DNA of 64,000 nt from Palsa-504 sp963739135. GTDB lineage: Bacteria > Actinomycetota > Actinomycetes > Streptosporangiales > Streptosporangiaceae. The translations under genes and the position numbers were made by a program. This document shows, piece after piece, positions 42,939 to 50,518 of this stretch; the stretch's first letter is position 1, and the number at the start of each line of letters is the position of its first letter. The DNA lies in assembly GCA_963739135.1 (NCBI GenBank), contig CAVTZG010000026.1:62001-126000 (forward strand), in the 5' to 3' direction. The notes beneath the pieces were generated by a model. It searched no databases, was not told the origin of the DNA, and saw nothing but the letters and a program-made list of their open reading frames with translations.

Positions 42939-43172
42939 GTGCCTGCACCATCATCAGGTCCGCCTGACCTTGACCTCATCGTCCGGCAGAAGCGTGGCCG
43001 TCTCGGCCTGAGAAGCGCCGCCGGCGCGCCGCCCGAGGAGATCGAAGCCGCCAAGGCCGAGCTGGCCGAGGCCGTGTTCGAGGCCAGGATCACGAAGCTG
43101 CTCGAATCCGCGCCGCCGCTGACATCCGAGAAAAAGGCCAGGCTGGCCGCGCTGCTGGGCGGTGATCAGTGA
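42939..43172 (+). CDS. Small helical element protein
   Basis: 77 residues from GTG. Body: PDLDLIVRQKRGRLGLRSAA, then PPEEIEAAKAELAEAVFEAR and PPLTSEKKARLAALLG, all helix. Such proteins recur in actinobacterial integrative elements and phages, function unknown. First of a run of overlapping ORFs. Confidence 0.75.
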   Translation: MPAPSSGPPDLDLIVRQKRGRLGLRSAAGAPPEEIEAAKAELAEAVFEARITKLLESAPPLTSEKKARLAALLGGDQ

Positions 43173-43393
43173 TGACCGGGCAGGAGCCGCCGCCGCCGAA
43201 TTGCTGCCTGCGGAGTGATCTCTTGCACGCCGGCACGGACTGCGCCAGGAAGAGATCCTACCCGGACGCGGCGGCAGCCTGGGCGGCGGTCGGCCGGCTG
43301 CGCGACCTGGGCCGCCCCGGGCTGCGAGCCTATCGGTGCCGCTGTGCGGGGATCACTTGGCACGTCGGTCGGCCCAAGCGGTGGCGGCGGTGA
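43172..43393 (+). CDS. Small Cys-containing element protein
   Basis: 73 residues from ATG at 43172, overlapping the previous stop by one base (TGATG). Cys residues in PPNCCLRSDLL, TDCARKRSY and YRCRCAGITWHVGR suggest a small metal-binding fold. Function unknown. Confidence 0.65.
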   Translation: MTGQEPPPPNCCLRSDLLHAGTDCARKRSYPDAAAAWAAVGRLRDLGRPGLRAYRCRCAGITWHVGRPKRWRR

Positions 43394-43626
43394 CCGGGTT
43401 CCCGCACCTGTTCCGCTGGGACCGGGCCGCCGTGGCCGTGCCGCCGGACGGCCAGCGTCTCGGCGGGAAATACCGGGTCGGCGCGTGGAAGTGCACGATG
43501 TGCCAGGCGCTGGCGTCGTTCGTCGTCAAGTACGACTATCACGGCACCGAGTGCCCCGGCTGGGTTCAGCCGCGCCGCTGGGCGCGTGCCTGCCCATTTC
43601 GGCGAGGTGGTCATGAGCATGCCTGA
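43390..43626 (+). CDS. Small Cys-knuckle element protein
   Basis: 78 residues from GTG at 43390 (VTGFPHLFRWDRAAVAVPPD), with a GTGA overlap to the previous gene. Contains WKCTMCQALASFVVKYDYHG and TECPGWVQPRRW, a likely zinc site. Function unknown. Confidence 0.6.
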   Translation: MTGFPHLFRWDRAAVAVPPDGQRLGGKYRVGAWKCTMCQALASFVVKYDYHGTECPGWVQPRRWARACPFRRGGHEHA

Positions 43627-43870
43627 GCGCGACAAGGTCCTGCTGGCGGCGCTGGTGGACCGGAGCATCGTCCTGATGGACAGGATCATGGCCATCAGGG
43701 ACAGGTGCGAGGAGCTGGGTGCCGGCCCGCCCTGGGGGCGGGCGGAAGAAACCGAGGCGGACTGGCTGGCGGCCGAAGCCGGGCGGGTGCTCGCCCAGTA
43801 CCACGAGACCGCCGACCAGGTCGACATGATCATGTCCGCGCTGGCTGTCCAGATGGGCATGGAGCCATGA
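43613..43870 (+). CDS. Small helical element protein
   Basis: 85 residues from ATG at 43613 with GAGGTGG upstream. All-helical (ERDKVLLAALVDRSIVLMDR, then WLAAEAGRVLAQYHETADQV). Overlaps both neighbours. Confidence 0.6.
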   Translation: MSMPERDKVLLAALVDRSIVLMDRIMAIRDRCEELGAGPPWGRAEETEADWLAAEAGRVLAQYHETADQVDMIMSALAVQMGMEP

Positions 43871-44145
43871 CCGGGTCCGATCGCATCGAGCACGCCGACG
43901 CGCTCCAGTGGCTTCAGCAGCAGGAGCCCGGGGCGGCCAGGGCCGTCATCTTCGACCCGCCGTACAGCCGGGGCGGGCCGATGCGCGGACGCGAAGATGG
44001 CATGGCGGGCCAGGTCGCGGCGCTGTCTCAGGCGGCGGATGCGGGAAGCTCGCCGCTGAGGACGCCGCTGCTGAGGGGCATTCCCGCTAGGCCCCGCCGC
44101 GGCCGTGCAAGCGGTGCGCCGGGCTCGCCCCCGCCCACTACCTGA
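43867..44145 (+). pseudogene. DNA methyltransferase remnant
   Basis: ATG on an ATGA overlap. The first about 50 codons give IEHADALQWLQQQEPGAARA, then VIFDPPYSRGGPMRGREDGM, with the DPPY motif IV of amino-methyltransferases. After that the sequence loses the family pattern and becomes low complexity. A full enzyme would need about 150-200 more residues including the SAM motif. A second frame just downstream (CKRCAGLAPAHYLTC, stop 44178-44180) has lost its own start. So a deletion probably removed the DNA between them. Confidence 0.6.
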
Positions 44146-44176
44146 CCTGCCCCACGCTGCGGCTGGCAGGCAGCCG

Positions 44177-44302
44177 GTGAGCCGGCATCGCCGGCCCGGC
44201 CTGGCCGGCTGGCTGAGGCGGCTGCTCAGCGGCGACGGCCGCATCTGGGGCGTGCGGACGCTGCACATAACAGGCGACCCGATGGACCCGCCCCGCAGCT
44301 GA
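44177..44302 (+). CDS. Short ORF in the element
   Basis: 41 residues (VSRHRRPGLAGWLRRLLSGD, then GRIWGVRTLHITGD). GTG at 44177 overlaps a TGA of the preceding remnant frame. Amphipathic Arg/Leu start. Function unknown. Confidence 0.4.
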   Translation: MSRHRRPGLAGWLRRLLSGDGRIWGVRTLHITGDPMDPPRS

Positions 44303-44366
44303 CCCGCACGCCCCCCAGGACGCCGCATGTGTCCCGCACGGCGCGGCATCCCCGGGAAGAGAGGTG

Positions 44367-44447
44367 ATGAACATCAGGCACGCACCGCGCCGGGGACGGC
44401 GAGCCCGCTCATTACCGGGCACTGTGCGCGGTGAGAGATGGGCATGA
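44367..44447 (+). CDS. 26-residue leader-like ORF
   Basis: MNIRHAPRRGRRARSLPGTV and six more residues, with GAGAGG two bases before the ATG and an ATGA overlap to the next ORF. Very basic. May mainly couple translation of the next gene. Confidence 0.4.
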   Translation: MNIRHAPRRGRRARSLPGTVRGERWA

Positions 44448-44608
44448 GCCGGGACCCGGCAGCCGCCCGGTGCATGTGCGGCAGGAGGAAGTCCGTCAAC
44501 ATCGTCGTCGAGTACGCCAGGGACGGGAAGATCGACTACGCCGGGGGCCGGTTCTGCTACGGCCACGGCACCCAGATCTGCTTCGCGGTCCCCGAGGCGC
44601 GACGCTGA
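44444..44608 (+). CDS. 54-residue Cys-containing element protein
   Basis: MSRDPAAARCMCGRRKSVNI, then VVEYARDGKIDYAGGRFCYG and HGTQICFAVPEARR. CxC plus two later Cys and a His suggest metal binding. Starts on an ATGA overlap. Confidence 0.5.
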   Translation: MSRDPAAARCMCGRRKSVNIVVEYARDGKIDYAGGRFCYGHGTQICFAVPEARR

Positions 44609-44691
44609 CCGAGGTCAGGATCTACGACTGGCGGGAACCTGACGTGCTGATCAGGATCACCGCCGCCCCGCCCCCGGAAGCGGCGGCCTGA
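44605..44691 (+). CDS. 28-residue ORF with possible CTG start
   Basis: LTEVRIYDWREPDVLIRITA and a Pro/Ala tail. The only possible start at the overlap with the previous stop is CTG (CTGA), a rare start, so this may be a decayed gene. Confidence 0.3.
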   Translation: MTEVRIYDWREPDVLIRITAAPPPEAAA

Positions 44692-44704
44692 CGGGCGGCG
44701 GGCG

Positions 44705-44959
44705 ATGGGCAGGCAGCCGCGGCCAGGCGGGCAGCGGTGCGGGTGGGACAGCCTGACGCCCGCCGAGCTTGCCGTGGCCGCGCTGGTCGAGCAGGAGCTG
44801 TCCAACCCCGAGATTGCCGCCCGCCTCACGCTGTCCCGGCGCACCGTCGCCACCCACGTCGAGCACATCCTGGCCAAGCTCGGCGTCCGGTCCCGGGTCG
44901 GCGTCGCCCGGGAGTCCGCCCTGCACCGGAGCATTTACCCGAACGAGGAAGCACTGTGA
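44705..44959 (+). CDS. LuxR-type HTH protein of the element
   Basis: 84 residues, nearly all one LuxR/GerE helix-turn-helix: LTPAELAVAALVEQELSNPE, then IAARLTLSRRTVATHVEHIL and AKLGVRSRVGVAR. No receiver or ligand domain, so a minimal DNA binder that could control the element's promoters. ATG at 44705; the last codons overlap the next ORF. Confidence 0.82.
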   Translation: MGRQPRPGGQRCGWDSLTPAELAVAALVEQELSNPEIAARLTLSRRTVATHVEHILAKLGVRSRVGVARESALHRSIYPNEEAL

Positions 44960-45096
44960 ACACTCCCTATCCGGCTGAGATCCACGTCGCGCACCGCCAG
45001 GCCGCGCCTGCCGCGCCGTCCAGGCCCGGCGTCACGGTCACGGTCGGCAAGGCCGTCTATGCCTGCGCACCGTCCCCGCTGAAGCCGAAGAGGTAA
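44956..45096 (+). CDS. 46-residue ORF at the end of the element
   Basis: VNTPYPAEIHVAHRQAAPAA, then VTVTVGKAVYACAPSPLKPK. GTGA overlap with the HTH gene. Single Cys, no known fold. Confidence 0.45.
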   Translation: MNTPYPAEIHVAHRQAAPAAPSRPGVTVTVGKAVYACAPSPLKPKR

Positions 45097-45137
45097 GTCT
45101 CTTTCACCTGGTCAGGCGGGTATGACCTGCGTGCGGC

Positions 45138-45835
45138 TCACCAGCCGCGGGCACGCCACTCGCCCAGGTGCGGGCGCTCGGTCCCGAGCGTGGTGTCGTT
45201 GCCGTGCCCCGGATACACCCAGGTCGCGTCCGGGAGCCGGTCGAACAGGCGCTCGGTCACGTCGTTGAGCAGCAGCGTGAAGTCGTCAGGACCATTTGCC
45301 GGCGGCTGGCCGGAAGTATATCCTGAACCGTAGTTGGTCTTGCCACGCCGCCGGGGAACAGCGAGTCACCGGTGAACACGTGCGGCGCGCCGGCCAGGCG
45401 GCCGCCCGCGTCGTACAGGACCGCGACGCTTCCGGGCGTGTGCCCGCGCAGGTGGATGAACGACACGGCGGCGTCGCCGAAGCTGAGCACCTGGCCGTGC
45501 TCGACGCGCCGGGTGACCGAGACGGGCAGGAAGTCCGCGTCGGCCGGGTGCGCGGCCACCTCGGCGCCGGTGTGCTTCTGCAGCTCCGGCAGGGCCTGCC
45601 AGTGATCGGAATGGCGGTGCGTGGTCACGATCACCCCGACCGGCGTGTCGCCGATCATCTCGATCAGCCCGGCCTCGTTGGCCGCGTCGATCAGGATGGC
45701 CTGGCCGGTGCTCGTGCAGCGCAGCAGGTAGGCGTTATTGTCCATGGGGCCCACCGCTATCTTGGTCACGGTCAGGCCGTCGAGCTCCCTGGTGTCGGAC
45801 GGACCGCCGACACGTACGTCTCCGGTGTAGGTCAC
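45138..45835 (-). pseudogene. MBL-fold metallohydrolase: host body joined to element-borne 3' end, one base out of frame
   Basis: The body (45343-45835) has AVGPMDNNAYLLRC, the metal motif THRHSDHWQ (H73, H75, D77, H78), LRGHTPGSVAVL and FTGDSLFPGGV. At the junction the frame becomes ARPTT and stops at 45257. In the -1 frame the element DNA reads GKTNYGSGYTSG, then PDDFTLLLNDVTERLFDRLP and WVYPGHGNDTTLGTERPHLG to a stop at 45138. One extra G in GTGGCAAG would join them into about 232 residues. The tail carries the last conserved His (YPGHG). As written, the product is truncated. Confidence 0.75.
45315..45347. other. Right attachment junction (attR)
   Basis: Arm AGTATATCCTGAACCG (45315-45330), then TAGTT, GGTCTTGCC and CACG, after which the MBL gene body resumes. 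The arm matches the reverse complement of the left arm at 10 of 16 positions, but its distance to the core differs, so the exact core is uncertain. Confidence 0.5.
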
Positions 45836-45923
45836 ATTGAGAACCTATACCGAACGATCCAGGGTGCGCCGATCGCGCCAGCTTGTTCGTATCCCGTGGA
45901 GAGCCCGTGACGATACTGATCCT

Positions 45924-46025
45924 GTCTGGCCGTCGCTGGGCCTGGCCGCCGAGGACCTGGCCGCCGCCAGCTACCTGTACCAGAAGGCCCGCCGCCTGGG
46001 CGCCGGCACCCCCGCCGACTTCTGA
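45924..46025 (+). pseudogene. C-terminal scrap of an ornithine-cyclodeaminase-like gene
   Basis: Reads VWPSLGLAAEDLAAASYLYQ, then KARRLGAGTPADF and stop. The S-x-GLA-x-DLA-A--Y--A-x-x-x-G-GT pattern is that of the last helix of the ornithine cyclodeaminase/mu-crystallin family. Nothing upstream belongs to that family. Assignment by pattern only. Confidence 0.5.
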
Positions 46026-46246
46026 CCGCCCGCCCGGGGCCGAGGCGGGCGACCTGCGGACGAGGCACGCTTTCCTTCGCTATCGTGGAGGGAGCGGGGC
46101 GGGCATAACGGCGGATGATTCGGTGCTTGTTAGTGGTACGGGGCAGAACCCGGGAGCGGCGACCCTCAAAATGTCAGACCCCCCGGCTACCATCGCCAAG
46201 CGATTCGTCTACCCGTTTCGGAGCCCCATCAGAGAGCAGAGGCGCA

Positions 46247-49102
46247 GTGGCTGATCGACTTGTCGTTCGCGGCGCCCGCGAGCACAACCTGAAGGACGTC
46301 TCGCTTGACCTGCCGCGGGACGCCATGATCGTGTTCACCGGGCTATCCGGCTCAGGCAAGTCCAGCCTGGCCTTCGACACCATCTTCGCCGAGGGCCAGC
46401 GGCGGTACGTGGAGTCGCTGTCGGCCTACGCCCGGCAGTTTCTGGGCCAGATGGACAAGCCCGACGTCGACTTCATCGACGGGCTTTCGCCCGCGGTCTC
46501 CATCGACCAGAAGTCGGCCAGCCGGAATCCCCGCTCGACCGTCGGGACGATCACCGAGGTCTACGACTACCTGCGGCTGCTGTACGCCAGGATCGGCAAG
46601 CCGCACTGCCCGATCTGCGGCCGCCCGATCGCGCGGCAGATGCCGCAGCAGATCGTGGACCGGGTGCTCGAGCTCGAGGAGGGGACCAGGTTCCAGGTCC
46701 TCGCGCCGGTGGTGCGCGGCCGCAAGGGCGAGTACGGCGAGCTGCTGCGCGAGCTGCAGGTCAAGGGGTACTCCCGGGCCCGGGTGGACGGCACCGTGGT
46801 GCGGCTGGACGAGGCGCTGGCCGGCCAGCTTCCGGCGCTGAAGAAGTACGAGAAGCACGACATCGAGGCGATCGTCGACCGGCTCGCGGTCAAGGACACC
46901 GCGCGGCGCAGGCTCACCGACTCGGTGGAGACCGCGCTGGGCCTGTCCGGCGGGGTGGTGATCCTCGACTTCATCGACCTGCCGGAGAACGACCCGCACC
47001 GCGAGCGGATGTACTCCGAGCACCTGGCCTGCCTGTATGACGGGCTGTCCTTCGACGAGCTGGAGCCGCGCTCGTTCTCGTTCAACTCGCCCTGGGGCGC
47101 CTGCCCGGACTGCACCGGGCTGGGCACCAAGCTCGAGGTCGACCCGGAGCTGATCGTCCCCGACGACAGCAAGTCGCTGGCCGACGGTGCCCTGGCCCCC
47201 TGGAGCAGCGGTCATCTCAGCGACTACTTCGTCCGGCTGATCGAGGCCCTCGGCGAGACGATCGGGTTCCGGATGGACACGCCATGGGCCAAGCTGCCCG
47301 CCAACGCCCGCCAGGCCCTGCTGCGCGGCTACGACCTCCAGGTCCACGTCCGGTACAAGAACCGGTACGGCCGGGAACGCTCGTACTACACGACGTTCGA
47401 GGGCGTGATCCCGTGGGTCGAGCGGCGGCACGCCGAGGCGGAATCGGACTCCAGCCGGGAGAAGTTCGCCGGCTACATGCGCGAGGTGCCCTGCCCGTCC
47501 TGCGGCGGCGCCCGGCTCAAGCCGGTGTCGCTGGCGGTGACCGTGGACGGCCGGTCCATCGCCGAGCTGTGCGCGCTGCCCGTGGGTGAGCTGGCCAAGC
47601 TCCTGCTCACCCTGGAGCTTTCCGACCGCGACCAGCAGATCGCCCAGCGGATCGTGAAGGAAGTCAACGCCAGGATGGGCTTCCTGCTCGACGTCGGGCT
47701 CGACTACCTGACCCTGGACCGGGCGTCGGCCACGCTGGCCGGCGGTGAGGCGCAGCGGATCAGGCTCGCCACCCAGATCGGCTCCGGGCTGGTCGGGGTG
47801 CTCTACGTGCTGGACGAGCCGTCCATCGGGCTGCACCAGCGGGACAACCACCGGTTGCTCGAGACGCTGCTGCGGCTTCGCAACCTGGGTAACACGCTGA
47901 TCGTCGTGGAGCACGACGAGGACACGATCAGGGCGGCCGACTGGGTAGTGGACATCGGCCCGCGGGCGGGGGAGCACGGCGGCCACATCGTGGTCTCCGG
48001 GACGGTCACCGAGCTGCTGGACAGCCCGGACTCGCTGACCGGCGCCTACCTGTCCGGACGGCAGTCCATCCCGGTGCCCGAGACGCGCAGGAAGCGCAGC
48101 AAGAGCCGCGAGATCGCGGTCAAGGGCGCGGCCGAGCACAACCTGCGCGGTGTGGACGTGGCGTTCCCGCTCGGCTGCCTGGTGGCGGTCACCGGCGTGT
48201 CGGGCTCGGGCAAGTCGACGCTGGTGAACGACATCCTGTACAAGGCGCTGGCCCGGGAGCTGAACGGCTCACGCACCGTCCCCGGCAAGCACGTCAGGAT
48301 CGTCGGCACGCAGCACCTGGACAAGGTGGTGCACGTCGACCAGGGCCCGATCGGGCGCACGCCCCGGTCCAACCCGGCCACCTACACCGGCGTGTTCGAC
48401 CACGTGCGGAAGCTGTTCGCGGCCACCACCGAGGCGAAGATCCGCGGCTACCAGCCCGGCCGGTTCTCGTTCAACGTCAAGGGCGGCCGGTGCGAGGCCT
48501 GTTCCGGCGACGGCACGATCAAGATCGAGATGCAGTTCCTGCCCGACGTGTACGTGCCGTGCGAGGTCTGCCACGGCGCCCGGTACAACACCGACACCCT
48601 TCAGGTGCACTACAAGGGCAAGACGATCGCCGAGGTCCTCGACATGCCGATCGAGGAGGCGGCCGAGTTCTTCGAGGCGGTGCCGGCCATCCACCGGCAC
48701 CTGAAGACGCTGGTCGACGTCGGCCTGGGCTATGTCCGCCTCGGCCAGCCGGCGCCCACCCTGTCCGGCGGCGAGGCGCAGCGGGTCAAGCTCGCGTCGG
48801 AACTGCAGCGCCGGGCCACCGGCCGCACCATCTACGTGCTGGACGAGCCCACCACCGGCCTGCACTTCGAGGATATCCGCAAGCTGCTCGGGGTGCTGAA
48901 CCGGCTGGTCGACACGGGCAACACGGTGATCGTGATCGAGCACAACCTGGACGTCATCAAGACTGCGGACTGGGTCATCGACCTCGGCCCCGAGGGCGGC
49001 GCCGGCGGCGGGCTGGTGGTCGCCTGCGGGTCGCCGGAGCAGATCGCCGCGGTCGAGGAGAGCTACACCGGCCAGTTCCTCAAGAAGATCCTGACCGGCT
49101 GA
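46247..49102 (+). CDS. uvrA: Excinuclease ABC subunit A
   Basis: 951 residues, normal length. Damage-recognition ATPase of nucleotide excision repair. Two ABC modules: Walker A GLSGSGKSS near 32-40 and GVSGSGKST in the second half, signature motifs LAGGEAQR and LSGGEAQR, and zinc knuckles CPICGRPI, CPDCTGLG/CPSCGGAR and CEACSGDG/CEVCHGAR. GTG at 46247 begins VADRLVVRGAREHNL; upstream in-frame sequence is not UvrA-like. No LexA-type box was recognised in the 221 bp before it. The following genes are not repair genes. Confidence 0.97.
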   Translation: MADRLVVRGAREHNLKDVSLDLPRDAMIVFTGLSGSGKSSLAFDTIFAEGQRRYVESLSAYARQFLGQMDKPDVDFIDGLSPAVSIDQKSASRNPRSTVGTITEVYDYLRLLYARIGKPHCPICGRPIARQMPQQIVDRVLELEEGTRFQVLAPVVRGRKGEYGELLRELQVKGYSRARVDGTVVRLDEALAGQLPALKKYEKHDIEAIVDRLAVKDTARRRLTDSVETALGLSGGVVILDFIDLPENDPHRERMYSEHLACLYDGLSFDELEPRSFSFNSPWGACPDCTGLGTKLEVDPELIVPDDSKSLADGALAPWSSGHLSDYFVRLIEALGETIGFRMDTPWAKLPANARQALLRGYDLQVHVRYKNRYGRERSYYTTFEGVIPWVERRHAEAESDSSREKFAGYMREVPCPSCGGARLKPVSLAVTVDGRSIAELCALPVGELAKLLLTLELSDRDQQIAQRIVKEVNARMGFLLDVGLDYLTLDRASATLAGGEAQRIRLATQIGSGLVGVLYVLDEPSIGLHQRDNHRLLETLLRLRNLGNTLIVVEHDEDTIRAADWVVDIGPRAGEHGGHIVVSGTVTELLDSPDSLTGAYLSGRQSIPVPETRRKRSKSREIAVKGAAEHNLRGVDVAFPLGCLVAVTGVSGSGKSTLVNDILYKALARELNGSRTVPGKHVRIVGTQHLDKVVHVDQGPIGRTPRSNPATYTGVFDHVRKLFAATTEAKIRGYQPGRFSFNVKGGRCEACSGDGTIKIEMQFLPDVYVPCEVCHGARYNTDTLQVHYKGKTIAEVLDMPIEEAAEFFEAVPAIHRHLKTLVDVGLGYVRLGQPAPTLSGGEAQRVKLASELQRRATGRTIYVLDEPTTGLHFEDIRKLLGVLNRLVDTGNTVIVIEHNLDVIKTADWVIDLGPEGGAGGGLVVACGSPEQIAAVEESYTGQFLKKILTG

Positions 49103-49170
49103 GGGAATCCTCGTGCAGGCCCGCTGCGGCGGTGAGGGGCGGTAACACCTGACCGGCTAGTCTCCCTGCC

Positions 49171-49788
49171 GTGGAGATCATGACCGAGGGCGGGCTGGCG
49201 CGGGCCGAACTGGACCACGACGGCCTCGCCGAGCACGGCGAGGCGCGGTTCCTGCTCGTGCTCACCCATGGCGCCGGCGGCAGCCCCGGCTCGCCCGACC
49301 TGCTGGCGGCCCGCGACGCTGCCCTCGGGCTGGGCGGGCTGGTGGCCCGCGTGACCCAGCCCTACCGGGTCAGGGGAGCCCTGGCGCCCGGCTCGGCCGC
49401 GCGCCAGGACGCCGCCTGGGTCGAGATCATGGCCGCGCTGGCCGCGCTGGCGCCCGGCGTCCCGCTCATCCAGGGCGGACGGAGCAACGGCGCCCGGGTG
49501 GCATGCCGTACCGCCGCCGAAGTCGGCGCCCGGGCGGTGGTCGCGCTGGCGTTCCCGCTGCGGCCCCCGGGCCGGACCGGCCAGAGCCGGGCAGCCGAAT
49601 TGCAGGCGGCACGCGCCGGTGGAGCGGCGGTTCTGGTGGTGAACGGAGAGCGTGACCCGTTCGGGATCCCCGGGGCCGACCAGGCGGACCGGGTGGTTAT
49701 CGTGCCGGGGGAGACGCACTCTCTGAAGGGTCACCGCGCGGTGATCGCCGGTGCCGTGGCCGAGTGGCTGGCCGCCGTTCTGCGCTAG
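49171..49788 (+). CDS. Alpha/beta-hydrolase of the KANL3/Tex30 type
   Basis: 205 residues from GTG at 49171. Oxyanion region LVLTHGAGGSPGSPDL, nucleophile elbow GGRSNGARVA (Ser), acid in VNGERDPFG and His in PGETHSLKGH complete the triad. Compact hydrolase lacking a cap domain; substrate unknown. Follows uvrA by 68 bp in the same direction. Confidence 0.85.
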   Translation: MEIMTEGGLARAELDHDGLAEHGEARFLLVLTHGAGGSPGSPDLLAARDAALGLGGLVARVTQPYRVRGALAPGSAARQDAAWVEIMAALAALAPGVPLIQGGRSNGARVACRTAAEVGARAVVALAFPLRPPGRTGQSRAAELQAARAGGAAVLVVNGERDPFGIPGADQADRVVIVPGETHSLKGHRAVIAGAVAEWLAAVLR

Positions 49789-49843
49789 GAGTTCAAAGGG
49801 GGTGAGTCGACCAAGCGCCACGCTTGGTGCTGCCTACGGCGGA

Positions 49844-50086
49844 TCAGGCCGCCGGGGCCTGCCCGCCGTGCGGGCCTACCACCCGGGCCGGGCGGTCGAA
49901 ACACAGATCGGTGGGGCGGTGCGGTCCGATGCAAGCGCCGTCAGGCAAGAGCTCGCCCGTGTCCTCGAAGATCACGATGCCGTTGCAGAGCAGGCTCCAG
50001 CCCTGCTCGGGGTGACTGACGAGAGTATGTGCCGCCTCGCGGTCCGGGGCTGATGCCTCCGGACACTGCGGCGTGTGTGGGCACAT
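49844..50086 (-). CDS. DUF5999 family protein
   Basis: 80 residues from ATG at 50086 with AGGAGG eight bases upstream. Conserved pattern MCPHTPQCPEASAPDREAAH, then PEQGWSLLCNGIVIFEDTGE and LLPDGACIGPHRP. Widespread in Streptomyces relatives, function unknown; Cys and His at the N-terminus may bind metal. Its promoter region (50087-50310) carries four ACTAC-type direct repeats. Confidence 0.88.
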   Translation of the reverse strand: MCPHTPQCPEASAPDREAAHTLVSHPEQGWSLLCNGIVIFEDTGELLPDGACIGPHRPTDLCFDRPARVVGPHGGQAPAA

Positions 50087-50228
50087 ATGAGTGCCTCCTG
50101 ATTGGTTCATCGTGCGTGCTGTTGACCCGTGCTAGTGTGCCGCAGCTTCCTCGATCGCCACATGACCCGCGCTGACCGTTTTCCCGCTGGCCATTTGTAG
50201 CTTTCCGCCGGTTGCTCCCTGACACTTA

Positions 50229-50306
50229 GTGACTACTATTTGTAACTACATGGTTTTACTATGTGGAACTACCTGCTGTTTATATTTTGTTTACGGCCCT
50301 GACTAC
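50229..50306. repeat. Four ACTAC-type direct repeats upstream of the DUF5999 gene
   Basis: GTGACTAC (50229), GTAACTAC (50242), GGAACTAC (50265) and CTGACTAC (50299) share the last five bases and lie in the most AT-rich part of the local sequence. They may be operator repeats for the minus-strand promoter. The whole 50087-50518 stretch has no supported gene. Confidence 0.4.
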
Positions 50307-50518
50307 CAAGTGGCCTAGACCAACTGTGCTCCTCTCCATGGTACCCGCGCAAGCGACACGCCAGATTGCAACAATCGTTTGCTGGGCATGCCGCTTCCCT
50401 CGTGTCTCCGGGCCGCGGCTGGCCAGGCTCTCCCCATTGGAGACGTCGCAGGTACCCGGAAGGTTCACCGGGAGAGGCCGAGAAATTCTCAGCAGGCGCG
50501 AAACCGCCCAGACCGGGC

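Larger units (their letters stand above)
41271..45347. mobile_element. Compact serine-recombinase element integrated in an MBL-fold gene
   Basis: About 4.1 kb. Left junction: host 3' tail of the MBL gene, shared block GGTCTTGCC (41263-41271), core CCACG (41271-41275), then element DNA and the recombinase gene. Right junction: element DNA, GGTCTTGCC (45336-45344), CCACG (45343-45347), then the MBL body. Contents: recombinase, ten or so mostly overlapping small ORFs, a methyltransferase remnant, and a second, diverged copy of the MBL 3' end (45138-45335). No conjugation or replication gene is recognisable, so this is not an autonomous conjugative element. Confidence 0.72.

Noticed and set aside
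44605..44691. Frameshift extension of the 54-residue ORF
   Set aside because: The two frames could be one gene, but the stop at 44606-44608 sits in a normal overlap position, so they are listed separately with low confidence.
46026..46246. LexA/SOS box upstream of uvrA
   Set aside because: No GAAC-N-GTTC type palindrome was found in the 221 bp.
46352..48139. 595-codon minus-strand frame inside uvrA
   Set aside because: Antisense shadow of uvrA; no independent motif.
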